DNA from: Planctomycetaceae bacterium | Lineage (GTDB): Bacteria > Planctomycetota > Planctomycetia > Planctomycetales > Planctomycetaceae | Assembly (NCBI GenBank): GCA_023260695.1 | Contig: JALQUR010000211.1 | Span: forward strand, 1-38,897 | Length of the DNA stretch: 38,897 nucleotides | Reading direction: 5' to 3' | Shown here: positions 18,590-28,072 of the stretch, piece by piece | How positions within the stretch are numbered: position 1 is the stretch's first letter | Layout of the letters: every line of letters starts with the position of its first letter | Made by a program: the position numbers and the translations under genes | Notes under the pieces: generated by a model | Told to the model about the DNA's origin: nothing | Seen by the model: the letters and a program-made list of their open reading frames with translations, nothing else | Databases searched by the model: none

Positions 18590-21500
18590 CTACGGTCCGG
18601 ACATGATCCAGTGTATCAGATCAGCCATCTGCTGAGGACTGATTTCTCGTTCCAGTCCCTCCGGCATCAGAGAACGTCCCGTATCCCGCAACACCTCCAC
18701 ATCAGCACGCAGCAGTGATGTCTCCTTCGCCTCTGCACGCCGCAGCGTCAGGCTGGATGAGGATTCACTGATCAGCACTCCGTTGTGAGTCGTCCCGGCA
18801 GCCGTGACTGCAACATAATCCCGCCATGCCGGATTCACTTCGCGATTCGGATCCAGCACATTGGTCAGTATCGCATCCGGCCCGCGATTCCGCATGGATG
18901 CCAGAGAAGGTCCCACCTCGTGCCCCACATCACCGATCCTGTGACAGACGGAACAGTGCCTGCGGAACACTTCGGCCCCGCGTGCTGCATCACCCTGCAT
19001 TGTCAGTGCAACCTGATAAGAACGGATCACGTCGACACGAGATGAACCGGAGACACGCTCCAGCAACTGCAGCGCCTGAGCACGCACAGCCTGTTCGGGA
19101 ACCTCAGCCAGTCGCTGCAGCTCCGTGGGACTCACAGTCGCCGCCGGCAGCCGTTCAGCGGAAACAGCCTGCATCAGAGCAAGTGACCAGTCGGTTCTTC
19201 CAAGCAGTGCTTCTCGAGCTGCGGCAGCTACCACTGGTGTGAGTTCCGGAAGTCGCTCAATCAGTTCCGCGGCTGTCTCTGACTGCGCAAATCCAGTGAG
19301 CACCCGCAGTGCAGCCAGACGAACCTGTGGCGATTCGTTTTCATCAAGCAGACTGAGCAGCAGGTCATGCACGTCCGCATACTGCCCCAGCTGCAGTGTC
19401 TGCAATGCACCGATCGTCTGCTCAACAGTTGCCTGCTGCGCACGCAGTGTTGCAACGGCCTGCCGTACCAGTCCCCCGCTGAGCTCTCCGAATTCGGGCT
19501 GCGCCGTCAGCTTGCGATTGGCAGCAACCGCTGCCTGCAACAGCATCACCTGTCGCCCCGGAACCTTGTCTGCCGCCTGCACTGCGGCAGACAGTGACGC
19601 CAGCCCCAGACCTGTATCCCCCCCGTTGACACCCAGACTGACAAGTTCCCGCAGCATCGCTTCCGCAGCATCCGGTTGTCCGGAAAGAACTGCCAGCATC
19701 TCTTTCGCACCGGTCCCCAGGGAGGTCAGAATCGCTGTGCGAATCCACCCATCACCACCACTGCGAAGTGCAATCTGCGTCAGCAATGCCTGTTTCTCAG
19801 ATCCATCCGGCAGTTCACCGGCGCTGAAGGCCAGCTGCATGAGCACTCGTGGTGCAGACTCATCTCCCATCTGCAGGATCGCCTGCTGCAGCTGCAGACT
19901 CTCACTGTGCAACTCACTGCAGACCAGCGCACGTTCCCGCACCTCCGGCAAACTGTCGCGCAGACCAACGATTACGTCTTCCGCAGTCAGCCCCCCCAGT
20001 CCCTGCAAGACTCCCAGCGCATGAAATCGAGCCAGTCCGGACTGCGAATTCCGCAGCAGCAACTGCACCTGCTCTGTGACTTCCTTCGCCTGCCGTTCAA
20101 ACAGCAGGCGGCAGGCGGTCTCCCGGTGCCACGCGTTCGGATGCTCCAGCAGGCCAGCCAGCTCAGCCGCAGAAGCCTCACTCAGACGTGGAGCAGGTCG
20201 CGGTGTGTGCCCTTTGGGCGCGAGCCGGTACAGACGACCACGATCCCGACCGCTGGTGAGATCCAGATGGCGTTTGATGTCCGGCGGCAGACTGGCCGGA
20301 TGCTCAATCACTTCCCGATACATGTCCAGAATGTGCAGACAACCATCCGGGGCATTGGAAAACTGTGCCGGTCGGAACCAGATATCATTCGAAGCCACCA
20401 GTTCACGTCCCTCGTCCATCCGCTCCGCTTTCCATGTCACCCCCTGCGGCGTGAGTCGTTTGCGGTGCACGATATTGCTGCCCACATCACCAACAACAAT
20501 CGTACCTCGCAGTTCCTCCGGCCATGCATCGCCACGATAGACAGTGATCCCCGTCGCGCCAGTGAAGTAACCGGCCGGACGTCCTCCGCCCTCAACAATT
20601 CCGCGGACCAGCCCGGATGCTCGCAGTCGTGTTCGTACAATTCGCCATGGTTCCACCGGGCTGATGCGAAACACCGGAGCCTGACCGCCATCGACAGCGA
20701 TGCTGACTCGTGCTGCCGCCGCATTCGCCGTCGCCCCGCGTGCCAGGTAGCGGGTGTCGTAGACAATACTCTGAGCATGATCGCTGTTGGCACTGACGAA
20801 CCTGCGACCCCAGTCATCAAAACTCATCCCGTGCTGCCCGCCACCAGTCTCAGCCCGAAGTTCCAGTGTGACCGGATCAAAGGAAAAATCCTGCCGCTGC
20901 AGCGTCACCGCCGGACGCTCCGGATGCCGCACACAGCGAATCGTGGCACCTGTTGTGCTGGATGAGCCGTAAATGCGATTGTCCGGCCCCCAGTGAAAAC
21001 TGTTCATCATCCCCTGCACATTGCTGCGGCTGAAACCACTGAAGACATGCTCCCGCACTTCGGCCACACCATCCCCGTCAGCATCCTTCAGAAACCAGAT
21101 TTCCGGAGGTGCCCCAACAAAGACCCCGCCGTTGGCGGCAATGACCGCTGTGGGCCAGCTGAGCTGATCAGCAAAGATCTGTGACTGATCAAAATTCCCG
21201 TCACCGTCACTGTCGGTGAGTCGACGAATCACCCCCAGCGATTCCTTGTCCTGCTCCGAATAGTCTCGCATCTCCACCACAAACAGCTGACCATCCGCAT
21301 CCCATGCCATCGCAATCGGGTCTGCGACCAGTGGCTCCGCTGCCGTCTGCTGCAACTCAAATTCCGGGAGCACCTCAAATGTCTGCAGAGCTGCAGTCGG
21401 GGCTGTCGCGGCGATGCGGGGCAGTTCGAGCGAATAGTCGGGTTCGAATGCATCCGGCTTGTGCTGGAGCGTCTTGTCCATGATCTCGTAAACCTGCATT

Positions 21501-22585
21501 CGCACGTCAGCAGGAAAATTATGATCACAGTCCGGAGTCATCAGGATCAGCTTTTCCCGAGCATCCAGCAGGGAATACACGCTGCCGGCTGCCGGGATCG
21601 CCTTCCTCACGCCGGCCACAGAAAAGTTACTGTCCTCCTCCGGAGACACCGAAACGAATGTCCGCGGGGCCAGCGCAGCAACCAGCTCATAAAAATCAAA
21701 TGGCACCCGGGACACATCCAGGTCGTACTTTGTCCGCAGCAGTGGCATGTACCGATCACTCGTCCAGCCGGCAATCTTTCCCTCGTAATAATCTGCAAAC
21801 GGACACCAGCCGCAACTGGAAACGATCACTTTCAGACGCTCATCAAAGACTGCCTGAAAAATCGCATTATGACCACCCAGAGAATGCCCGATGACACCCA
21901 ACCGCTCACCGTCAACAAAACCCAGCGCAACAAGAAAATCGGTACAACGACGATGATTCACGATGGCCTTCATCGTCCCCGAAACATAATCGTCCGCTGC
22001 AAAATCATAGTCAGCCAGGGCTCCGAATGACGGATAATCAGGAGCCGCCACAACATAGCCGCGCTGCGCCAGCTCAAGGCCGTACTGCCGCCCCGGGCGA
22101 CCGCCTTCACCAGCAACAATCCGGCGACCATCCATCCCCGTCGGATGCAGCGCCAGAACCGCTGCAATCTGTACCGCACTGTCCGCCGACTGCAATGACT
22201 TCGCGTCCACTGCATCTGCAATCGCAGCCGGCAGGTACAGATCGAGCGGAATGCGATCACCATCCTCACCGCGAATCGTCAGAAACAATCGCCGCACACC
22301 ACCTGTTCGTTCATCCTGCAGAATCTCGACAGCAAAATCTGCTCCAACGCGGCGGTCCGGAAGCGGCCCCATCGCTTCCTGCATGCCTGCCAGTATCTGC
22401 TGCCGCCGCTGCTCCCAGTCGAGCGGAGTTCGAATAGGCTGCAGTTTCCCGGCTTCATCAGGGTAGACACTCAGGTCGGCGTGACTCAGCGGACCTGAAG
22501 CCTGCTCATCCGCAGCGGCGACCCAGCTGGCAGCGCACCAGTAAACCAGTAACACAGGGAGAAGATTCAGTTTCTGCCGTCTCAT
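18590..22585 (-). CDS. Fusion: alpha/beta hydrolase + PVC-type membrane-bound-dehydrogenase/heme-binding propeller + HEAT repeats + cytochrome c
   Basis: Signal peptide MRRQKLNLLPVLLVYWCAASWVAAAD; hydrolase motifs GHSLGGHNA and DCDHNFP; propeller PLVADPIAMAWDADGQLFVVEMRDYSEQ...DGDGNFDQSQIFADQLSWPTAVIAANGGVFVGAPPEIWFLKDADGDG; C-terminal CSVCHRIGDVGHEVGPSL...DAILTNVLDPNREVNPAW. Start chosen at 22585; ORF track starts at 22801 with GTG. Confidence 0.9.
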   Translation of the reverse strand: MRRQKLNLLPVLLVYWCAASWVAAADEQASGPLSHADLSVYPDEAGKLQPIRTPLDWEQRRQQILAGMQEAMGPLPDRRVGADFAVEILQDERTGGVRRLFLTIRGEDGDRIPLDLYLPAAIADAVDAKSLQSADSAVQIAAVLALHPTGMDGRRIVAGEGGRPGRQYGLELAQRGYVVAAPDYPSFGALADYDFAADDYVSGTMKAIVNHRRCTDFLVALGFVDGERLGVIGHSLGGHNAIFQAVFDERLKVIVSSCGWCPFADYYEGKIAGWTSDRYMPLLRTKYDLDVSRVPFDFYELVAALAPRTFVSVSPEEDSNFSVAGVRKAIPAAGSVYSLLDAREKLILMTPDCDHNFPADVRMQVYEIMDKTLQHKPDAFEPDYSLELPRIAATAPTAALQTFEVLPEFELQQTAAEPLVADPIAMAWDADGQLFVVEMRDYSEQDKESLGVIRRLTDSDGDGNFDQSQIFADQLSWPTAVIAANGGVFVGAPPEIWFLKDADGDGVAEVREHVFSGFSRSNVQGMMNSFHWGPDNRIYGSSSTTGATIRCVRHPERPAVTLQRQDFSFDPVTLELRAETGGGQHGMSFDDWGRRFVSANSDHAQSIVYDTRYLARGATANAAAARVSIAVDGGQAPVFRISPVEPWRIVRTRLRASGLVRGIVEGGGRPAGYFTGATGITVYRGDAWPEELRGTIVVGDVGSNIVHRKRLTPQGVTWKAERMDEGRELVASNDIWFRPAQFSNAPDGCLHILDMYREVIEHPASLPPDIKRHLDLTSGRDRGRLYRLAPKGHTPRPAPRLSEASAAELAGLLEHPNAWHRETACRLLFERQAKEVTEQVQLLLRNSQSGLARFHALGVLQGLGGLTAEDVIVGLRDSLPEVRERALVCSELHSESLQLQQAILQMGDESAPRVLMQLAFSAGELPDGSEKQALLTQIALRSGGDGWIRTAILTSLGTGAKEMLAVLSGQPDAAEAMLRELVSLGVNGGDTGLGLASLSAAVQAADKVPGRQVMLLQAAVAANRKLTAQPEFGELSGGLVRQAVATLRAQQATVEQTIGALQTLQLGQYADVHDLLLSLLDENESPQVRLAALRVLTGFAQSETAAELIERLPELTPVVAAAAREALLGRTDWSLALMQAVSAERLPAATVSPTELQRLAEVPEQAVRAQALQLLERVSGSSRVDVIRSYQVALTMQGDAARGAEVFRRHCSVCHRIGDVGHEVGPSLASMRNRGPDAILTNVLDPNREVNPAWRDYVAVTAAGTTHNGVLISESSSSLTLRRAEAKETSLLRADVEVLRDTGRSLMPEGLEREISPQQMADLIHWIMSGP

Positions 22586-22879
22586 CTGTTCAGACTCAAT
22601 TCCAGCTGGCATGAAAAAACAGGAAACCGCACGCAATGAGGTCCCGGAAGCAGTGCAGTGCAACAGTACGGATGCATCCGAAGCCACCATTCTTAGCGAT
22701 TCCTGCCGCTGCTTGCCACCATCCGGATTGTCCAAACAGACGCAGTGCAATGTTCGCGGAAAACTCGCTGCTGACACTGTCACCGTACCGTGGACATGCA
22801 CTACAATCCTGACGTCGCTGTCATCCAGACTCAGTTGTCCGCCAAAACGCCTCAGCTTCGTTCAGCAGCAGCTTCTTCC

Positions 22880-22971
22880 AAGCGGTTTTGCCGGCTTCTG
22901 GCGAGCGGTTTTCCCGGCTCCTGGCGAGCGGTTTTCCCGGCTCCTGCCGAGCGGTCTGCACGGCTCCTCGC
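22880..22971. repeat. 23-bp tandem repeat, 4 degenerate copies
   Basis: AAGCGGTTTTGCCGGCTTCTGGC / GAGCGGTTTTCCCGGCTCCTGGC / GAGCGGTTTTCCCGGCTCCTGCC / GAGCGGTCTGCACGGCTCCTCGC, then a partial AGCGG. Confidence 0.9.
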
Positions 22972-23003
22972 AGCGGTTCGGATGACAACCGGCAACCGAT
23001 CAC

Positions 23004-23074
23004 CTCTGAACGTTTCTGAACATTGCTGAACATTTCTGAACAGCGATGTTCCCAGTCTGAACAGCGATGTTCCC
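23004..23074. repeat. Phased CTGAAC array: 10-bp period x4 merging into a 21-bp period x2
   Basis: CTCTGAACGT TTCTGAACAT TGCTGAACAT TTCTGAACAG then TCTGAACAGCGATGTTCCCAG TCTGAACAGCGATGTTCCC. Confidence 0.9.
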
Positions 23075-23286
23075 GACGAATGTCCAGCTGTCACCCAGCC
23101 TCGAACACCAGAGTTGCTGCTGAAGCAGCATCTTTCGAATAAACAGCATCACACTTCATTTCAAAGGGCAGACCGCATACACCGGCAGTCAAACCGGGTC
23201 ATTGCAATGCGTGATGCTGAATCTGAATAACTTCCGCTGCAGCACCGGCATGGCCGGCATGCAGCATTCGTCTGAAAGGTTTCCAG

Positions 23287-24192
23287 ATGGCTCCCCCCTG
23301 CTTTCGAATCTCCGCTCGCATGCTGGTCCTGACAATTCTGTTTTCGGCCTGCTCCACACTGATGGCGGCAGAACCGCTGCGGATCCTGATCGTGGATGGT
23401 CAGAACAATCATGGAGTCTGGCCGCAGACAACAAGAATGATGAAGTCGTGGCTGGAGGAATCGGGGCGTTTCCGGGTTGATGTCGCTACCGCAGCCCCCC
23501 AGGGTACCGACCCGAACTTCCGCCCCGCTTTCAGTGATTATTCCGCTGTACTCAGCAACTTCGGTCATGGAGCTGCAGCGTGGCCGGAAGCCACTCAGAA
23601 GGACTTCGAAGAATACGTCGCTGGCGGCGGCGGATTTGTCGTGATCCACGCTGCCAACAACTCCTTCCCCGAGTGGCCGGCCTACAACGAAATGATCGGG
23701 CTCGGTGGCTGGGGTGGACGCACCGAAAAAGATGGGCCCTACGTTTACTATTCCAGCGAGGGAAAACTGACCGTTGACAAAAGTCCTGGCCGCGGTGGAA
23801 GCCACGGTGCTCAGCATGAGTTTCCGATCATCGTGCGGGATCGCGAGCACCCCATCGTGGCAGGAATGCCGGCTGAATGGCTGCATGCAAAGGATGAACT
23901 TTACGATCGTCTGCGTGGACCCGCTCAGAACATGCACGTCATCGCCACCGCAGAATCATCCGCAACAGGACGACATGAACCCATGATCATGACCATCAAC
24001 TGGAAGAAAGGTCGTGTGTTCCATACGCCAATGGGCCATGCGGAATACTCCCAGGAATGCGTCGGGTTCATCACCACGCTCCTGCGCGGGACAGAATGGG
24101 CTGCCACTGGTCAGGTGACACTTCCCATTCCGGATGATTTCCCAACGGCAGATAAAACCAGCAGCCGACCGTCTGCTGACAAGCAGAAATAA
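23287..24192 (+). CDS. ThuA-domain secreted protein
   Basis: Signal peptide then LRILIVDGQNNHGVWPQTTRMMKSWLEESGRFRVDVATAAP; DYSAVLSNFGHGAAAWPEATQKDFEEYVAGGGGFVVIHAANNSF; GRVFHTPMGHAEYS. Confidence 0.88.
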   Translation: MAPPCFRISARMLVLTILFSACSTLMAAEPLRILIVDGQNNHGVWPQTTRMMKSWLEESGRFRVDVATAAPQGTDPNFRPAFSDYSAVLSNFGHGAAAWPEATQKDFEEYVAGGGGFVVIHAANNSFPEWPAYNEMIGLGGWGGRTEKDGPYVYYSSEGKLTVDKSPGRGGSHGAQHEFPIIVRDREHPIVAGMPAEWLHAKDELYDRLRGPAQNMHVIATAESSATGRHEPMIMTINWKKGRVFHTPMGHAEYSQECVGFITTLLRGTEWAATGQVTLPIPDDFPTADKTSSRPSADKQK

Positions 24193-24262
24193 GACCTGTC
24201 TGCGGAACCAGACCAGTCTGTTTGTCGACTGCCGACACTCACGGCAGCAGGAAACAGCCAAC

Positions 24263-24865
24263 TTGCCCACAGATCTGCCCAGCGAAGAAACTGACGTGCC
24301 GACTGAAGAACTTGTTGTCCTGGTGGACGAATCCAACACAGCTATCGGAACCTGTCCCAAAGCGCTGGTTCACACAGGCGACACGCCGCTGCACAGAGCG
24401 TTCTCGTGCTTTGTTTTCAATCAGCGCGGAGAACTGCTCCTGCAGCAGCGCAGCCGGACAAAAAAAACATGGCCGCTGGTGTGGTCCAACTCCTGCTGTG
24501 GACATCCTCAGCCGGAAGAGTCGTCGCTGGCTGCTGTCGGGCGACGACTGAAACAGGAACTCCGACTGCAGCCGACGCAAATCTTTGAAGTACTTCCGGA
24601 CTACCGCTATCGAGCGGAACATCTGGGCGTCGTGGAAAATGAAATCTGCCCCGTTTACGTCTGCTGGAGCGAACAGACACCGGTACTTGATCCGGCCGAA
24701 GTTGAAGCCTGCAGATATACCAGCTGGTCAGACTTCATTGCAGCACTGCGAGACCCCACCGATACAGACTTCGATGGATTCTCCCCGTGGTGTCGCGAAG
24801 AGTCGCTGCTGCTGGATGAAAGTGAACAGTTTCAGCAGTTGTGGAAACTGCACACGCTGCACTGA
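24263..24865 (+). CDS. idi: Isopentenyl-diphosphate delta-isomerase, type 1 (Nudix fold)
   Basis: LHRAFSCFVFNQRGELLLQQRSRTKKTWPLVWSNSCCGHPQPEESSLAAVGRRLKQEL...YRYRAEHLGVVENEICPVYVCW. WSNSCCGHP matches the IPP isomerase active-site region. Start uncertain (TTG 24263 or GTG 24296; only ATG is 24134, inside thuA). Confidence 0.9.
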   Translation: MPTDLPSEETDVPTEELVVLVDESNTAIGTCPKALVHTGDTPLHRAFSCFVFNQRGELLLQQRSRTKKTWPLVWSNSCCGHPQPEESSLAAVGRRLKQELRLQPTQIFEVLPDYRYRAEHLGVVENEICPVYVCWSEQTPVLDPAEVEACRYTSWSDFIAALRDPTDTDFDGFSPWCREESLLLDESEQFQQLWKLHTLH

Positions 24866-24961
24866 ACACCTCGGCAGTGCCGGAACTGCTCCACACAACT
24901 CAACCGATTTCAGAAAACCCACAAGAACAGAACGCCGCTGCCGCGGATGTCGGAGATGGCC

Positions 24962-26221
24962 ATGCGAATCCTGCTCTGCATTACACTCATGGTTGTTCCT
25001 GCTACAGCACTCACAGCAGACAACTGGCCTGAATGGCGCGGCCCCGCAGGTGATGGCATCTCAGCAGCGACAGACCTGCCAGCAACCTGGTCCACAGAGT
25101 CAGGCATCGTCTGGAAGACCGCCCTGCCGGAACCCGGCAACTCAACCCCCGTCGTCTGGGATGACCGCATCTTCCTGACGCAGCCACAACAGCAAAACAA
25201 TCGCAGTCTGATCTGCTTTGAACTCAGCACCGGAAAACAGTTGTGGGAGTACAGGGTTCAGTGGACGGATCCTGATCCGACTCACAACACCAACCCTCTT
25301 TGTTCTTCGTCAGCTGCCACAGACGGCACCCATGTAGTTGCCTGGTTCGGCGCAGCAGGACTGCATTGCTGTGATATGAATGGAAACCTGATCTGGAAAA
25401 CGGACACCAGTCCGCAGCGGCACATCTGGGGGTACGGAACATCTCCGGTCATCCGGGGCAGGCTGTGCTACCTGAACTTTGGCCCGGGGGAAAACTCCGC
25501 TGTCATGGCGTTCGACGTCACCTCCGGAGAACTCGTCTGGAAACATGAAGAACCACTCAATCGCGAGGGAACGGCAGAAGCAAAATTCCAGTCCGCAGAC
25601 TACACCGGTTCCTGGAGCACTCCGCTGTTTACCAGCACCGCAGATCGAAGTCAGCTCATCGTCAGCCTGCCTTTCTGCATTCGCTCCTTCAATCCGGAGA
25701 CCGGCAGTCAGCTGTGGTTCTGCGAGGGAACCAATGCTCTGTGCTACACTTCTCCCGTGGCTTTCGGCAGCAACGTTGTCGCCATGGGGGGCTACAATGG
25801 AATGACCGTCGCGGTGCCAGCCACCGGCAATGGAGATGTCACTGCTTCGCGACTGTGGAGGAATCCTCGTACCCGCCAGCGAATCGGCTCAGCCGTTTAT
25901 CGCGACGGCCACTTCTACATTCACGATGCTCAGGGAATCGCTCAGTGCATTGAAGCTGAAACCGGACGGACTGTCTGGGAACAACGGCTGAACGGCCCCG
26001 GGGACAACAACGCCAACTGGTCGTCTGTCCTGCTGGCCAACGGCCTGTGCTACAGCATTAATCAGAGCGGTGACTGCTTTGTGTTTCGAGCGGAACCGAC
26101 ATTCGAACTTGTCGCTGTCAATTCACTCGGCGAATCTTCCAACTCATCGATTATCCCCGCCGCAGGCTCGCTGCTGATTCGCACACACAAATCCCTGTGG
26201 CGGATTGGCAACCACGAATGA
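24962..26221 (+). CDS. PQQ-like beta-propeller repeat protein, secreted
   Basis: Signal peptide MRILLCITLMVVPATALTA, NWPEWRGPAGDGISAATDLPATWSTESGIVWKTALP typical of planctomycete PQQ-like proteins; ELSTGKQLWEYRV, AFDVTSGELVWKHE, EAETGRTVWEQRL blades. ORF track start 24947 also possible. Confidence 0.9.
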   Translation: MRILLCITLMVVPATALTADNWPEWRGPAGDGISAATDLPATWSTESGIVWKTALPEPGNSTPVVWDDRIFLTQPQQQNNRSLICFELSTGKQLWEYRVQWTDPDPTHNTNPLCSSSAATDGTHVVAWFGAAGLHCCDMNGNLIWKTDTSPQRHIWGYGTSPVIRGRLCYLNFGPGENSAVMAFDVTSGELVWKHEEPLNREGTAEAKFQSADYTGSWSTPLFTSTADRSQLIVSLPFCIRSFNPETGSQLWFCEGTNALCYTSPVAFGSNVVAMGGYNGMTVAVPATGNGDVTASRLWRNPRTRQRIGSAVYRDGHFYIHDAQGIAQCIEAETGRTVWEQRLNGPGDNNANWSSVLLANGLCYSINQSGDCFVFRAEPTFELVAVNSLGESSNSSIIPAAGSLLIRTHKSLWRIGNHE

Positions 26222-26447
26222 GCTTTCAGGCAGTGCCGCTGACTGCAGTCCGGTAGCGTCCACCGGCGTGGAAATGAACACCTCCGGACTGCTGACCGCC
26301 CCCGCAATAAACCACGCCTGCTGCTACGGCTCTCCAGTGGCGGCAACAATCAGCGTTCCCTGCGCAGCCCTTCACCTGAACAGCTTTACCGGAAAGCCTC
26401 CACCACGAACTCCGCAGCACACGCTCGAAGATTCGCTGCTTCACGAT

Positions 26448-27695
26448 TCAGGCCACTCGTGCCTTGTTCACATCATAACCGTACAGCTCACAGACCCAGG
26501 CCAGCCGAGTTCTGACAAGACTGTCCATTTCCGCATCCGGACGAAATGAATTCTTACGGTAATCAGCAAACTCTGCGAGCGCCCTGGTCAGCAGTGGCCT
26601 GGTCTTTTCCCATCCACCAAGGTCCAGCTCGCGGTGAATGCGATGTACGACCTCTCCGGGGTTTGCCTCCAGATCCTCAAAACCAATCTCAACAAGCTGC
26701 TTGCCAGGAATCAGGTGCTTGGCGTTTTCATAGCTGCGGATGCAGCGTTCATACACGTCTACCGTCTGACCAAGCCAGCATTCAGGATGCAATGGACCAA
26801 TACTGTTTTCCGTAAACAGCACTTCCCGCAACCGTACTGTGGAACGAATGACGTCTCGTGGATTGCGATGAATGTAGACGAACTTCGCCTGAGGAAACAT
26901 TTCCATCAGCGTAGGCACACGAAAAGTGTGCGTTGGCGACTTCATCACAGGGGTCTGATCTGAGCGGAGAGCAAACTTCTGCAGGAGCGACAGCAGTGCC
27001 GACTTCCAGACCTGTTGCTCCTTCGGTGTCATGTCACGAGGATCAAAGAAACGCTCATAGACGTCCATCCGATCCTGAAATGCGATCATGATGTAGGGAG
27101 AAAGCAGTGTGGAAACACAAAGCCCCATTTCATCTTCCTGCGGAAGACTCCATGACAAAGGCATATTGTCCATGGGCCGCGTTGAAGACAGCATCCACTC
27201 CGTCAACGGCGCAATTACTTTTTCGGTGAGCAGAAAATGTCCGGGGTTCAGGCACTGATACAGGTTCAGAAAACCCAGTTCCGGATTCAGAGTCAGCAGA
27301 TTGTGCAGCATTGTCGTGCCGCTGCGCCAATGACCAAGAATAAACAGCGGCGGACGATTCAGTTTCTGCGCGGCAACACGACGTCCATAGATCAGCGAAG
27401 AAACCGCATTCAGCAGACTGTTCGCTCCACTCATCAACACCCCGCCCAGCAGTCTGTCTGCATTGCGGAGGTTCAGCTCCGGACGCAGTCGGAGCAGTGA
27501 CACCATTCCGCCGGCATCGAGGCCATGCCAGAGCGAAACGCGGTTTCGCTGCACGCTCATCCGACTCTTCTTTGCACTGGCAGTACTCTTGTCCGTCTGT
27601 TCAGCCGTTGCCGACGAAGTGTGCTCACCTCGAACGTTGACAGAAGTCCCAGCGGAACGACTGTAGTCAGCAGAAGTGACAGACATCCCGGTCAT
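26448..27695 (-). CDS. Sulfotransferase family protein
   Basis: 5'-PSB-like loop FILGHWRSGTTMLHNLL; 3'-PB-like FVYIHRNPRDVIRSTVRL; MKSPTHTFRVPTLMEMFPQAKF. Start at 27695 or 27686 more likely than 27824. Confidence 0.88.
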   Translation of the reverse strand: MTGMSVTSADYSRSAGTSVNVRGEHTSSATAEQTDKSTASAKKSRMSVQRNRVSLWHGLDAGGMVSLLRLRPELNLRNADRLLGGVLMSGANSLLNAVSSLIYGRRVAAQKLNRPPLFILGHWRSGTTMLHNLLTLNPELGFLNLYQCLNPGHFLLTEKVIAPLTEWMLSSTRPMDNMPLSWSLPQEDEMGLCVSTLLSPYIMIAFQDRMDVYERFFDPRDMTPKEQQVWKSALLSLLQKFALRSDQTPVMKSPTHTFRVPTLMEMFPQAKFVYIHRNPRDVIRSTVRLREVLFTENSIGPLHPECWLGQTVDVYERCIRSYENAKHLIPGKQLVEIGFEDLEANPGEVVHRIHRELDLGGWEKTRPLLTRALAEFADYRKNSFRPDAEMDSLVRTRLAWVCELYGYDVNKARVA

Positions 27696-28072
27696 GCAAG
27701 AATTCCCCTCGAAAACAATCCATGCTTTCTCTGATCGCGATGCAGCTGAAAACGCCCGGACAATGCGTGTGTCAGCCGGTGAACGCCGCGTGCTCTCTGT
27801 AGCACAGCAGGCAATGCTCCGCATGGAGACTACCGTGTTTTCGGCGAACGCAAAGACGCCTGCTCAGCAGAATGAGGGAGAATTGCTAAATCAATGTTGA
27901 ACTCAATATCTGCATTCAGCCGCAAGCAGTCGGCGTTCCATTGCAGACCGACGTTTTCGGCAGAATCAGCCGCTCAGCCCCCCCTGGACACCCCCATCAC
28001 ACACCACTGCCCGTCCCCGCCGAACGACGCAATCTTCCCATTCGAGCATTCGAACCTGAAACGCCTGATCGC

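Noticed and set aside
19676-20965. 429-aa plus-strand ORF opposite the hydrolase/PVC fusion
   Set aside because: Antisense to strongly supported HEAT/propeller coding sequence; no domain motifs.
22880-23074. Possible CRISPR array
   Set aside because: Units are contiguous without spacers, repeats are degenerate, and no cas genes are nearby.
23035-23074. LexA/SOS box call for the GAACAGCGATGTTC dyads
   Set aside because: Spacing (GAAC-N6-GTTC) does not match the Gram-positive GAAC-N4-GTTC box or the alphaproteobacterial GTTC-N7-GTTC box, and flanking genes are not SOS genes.
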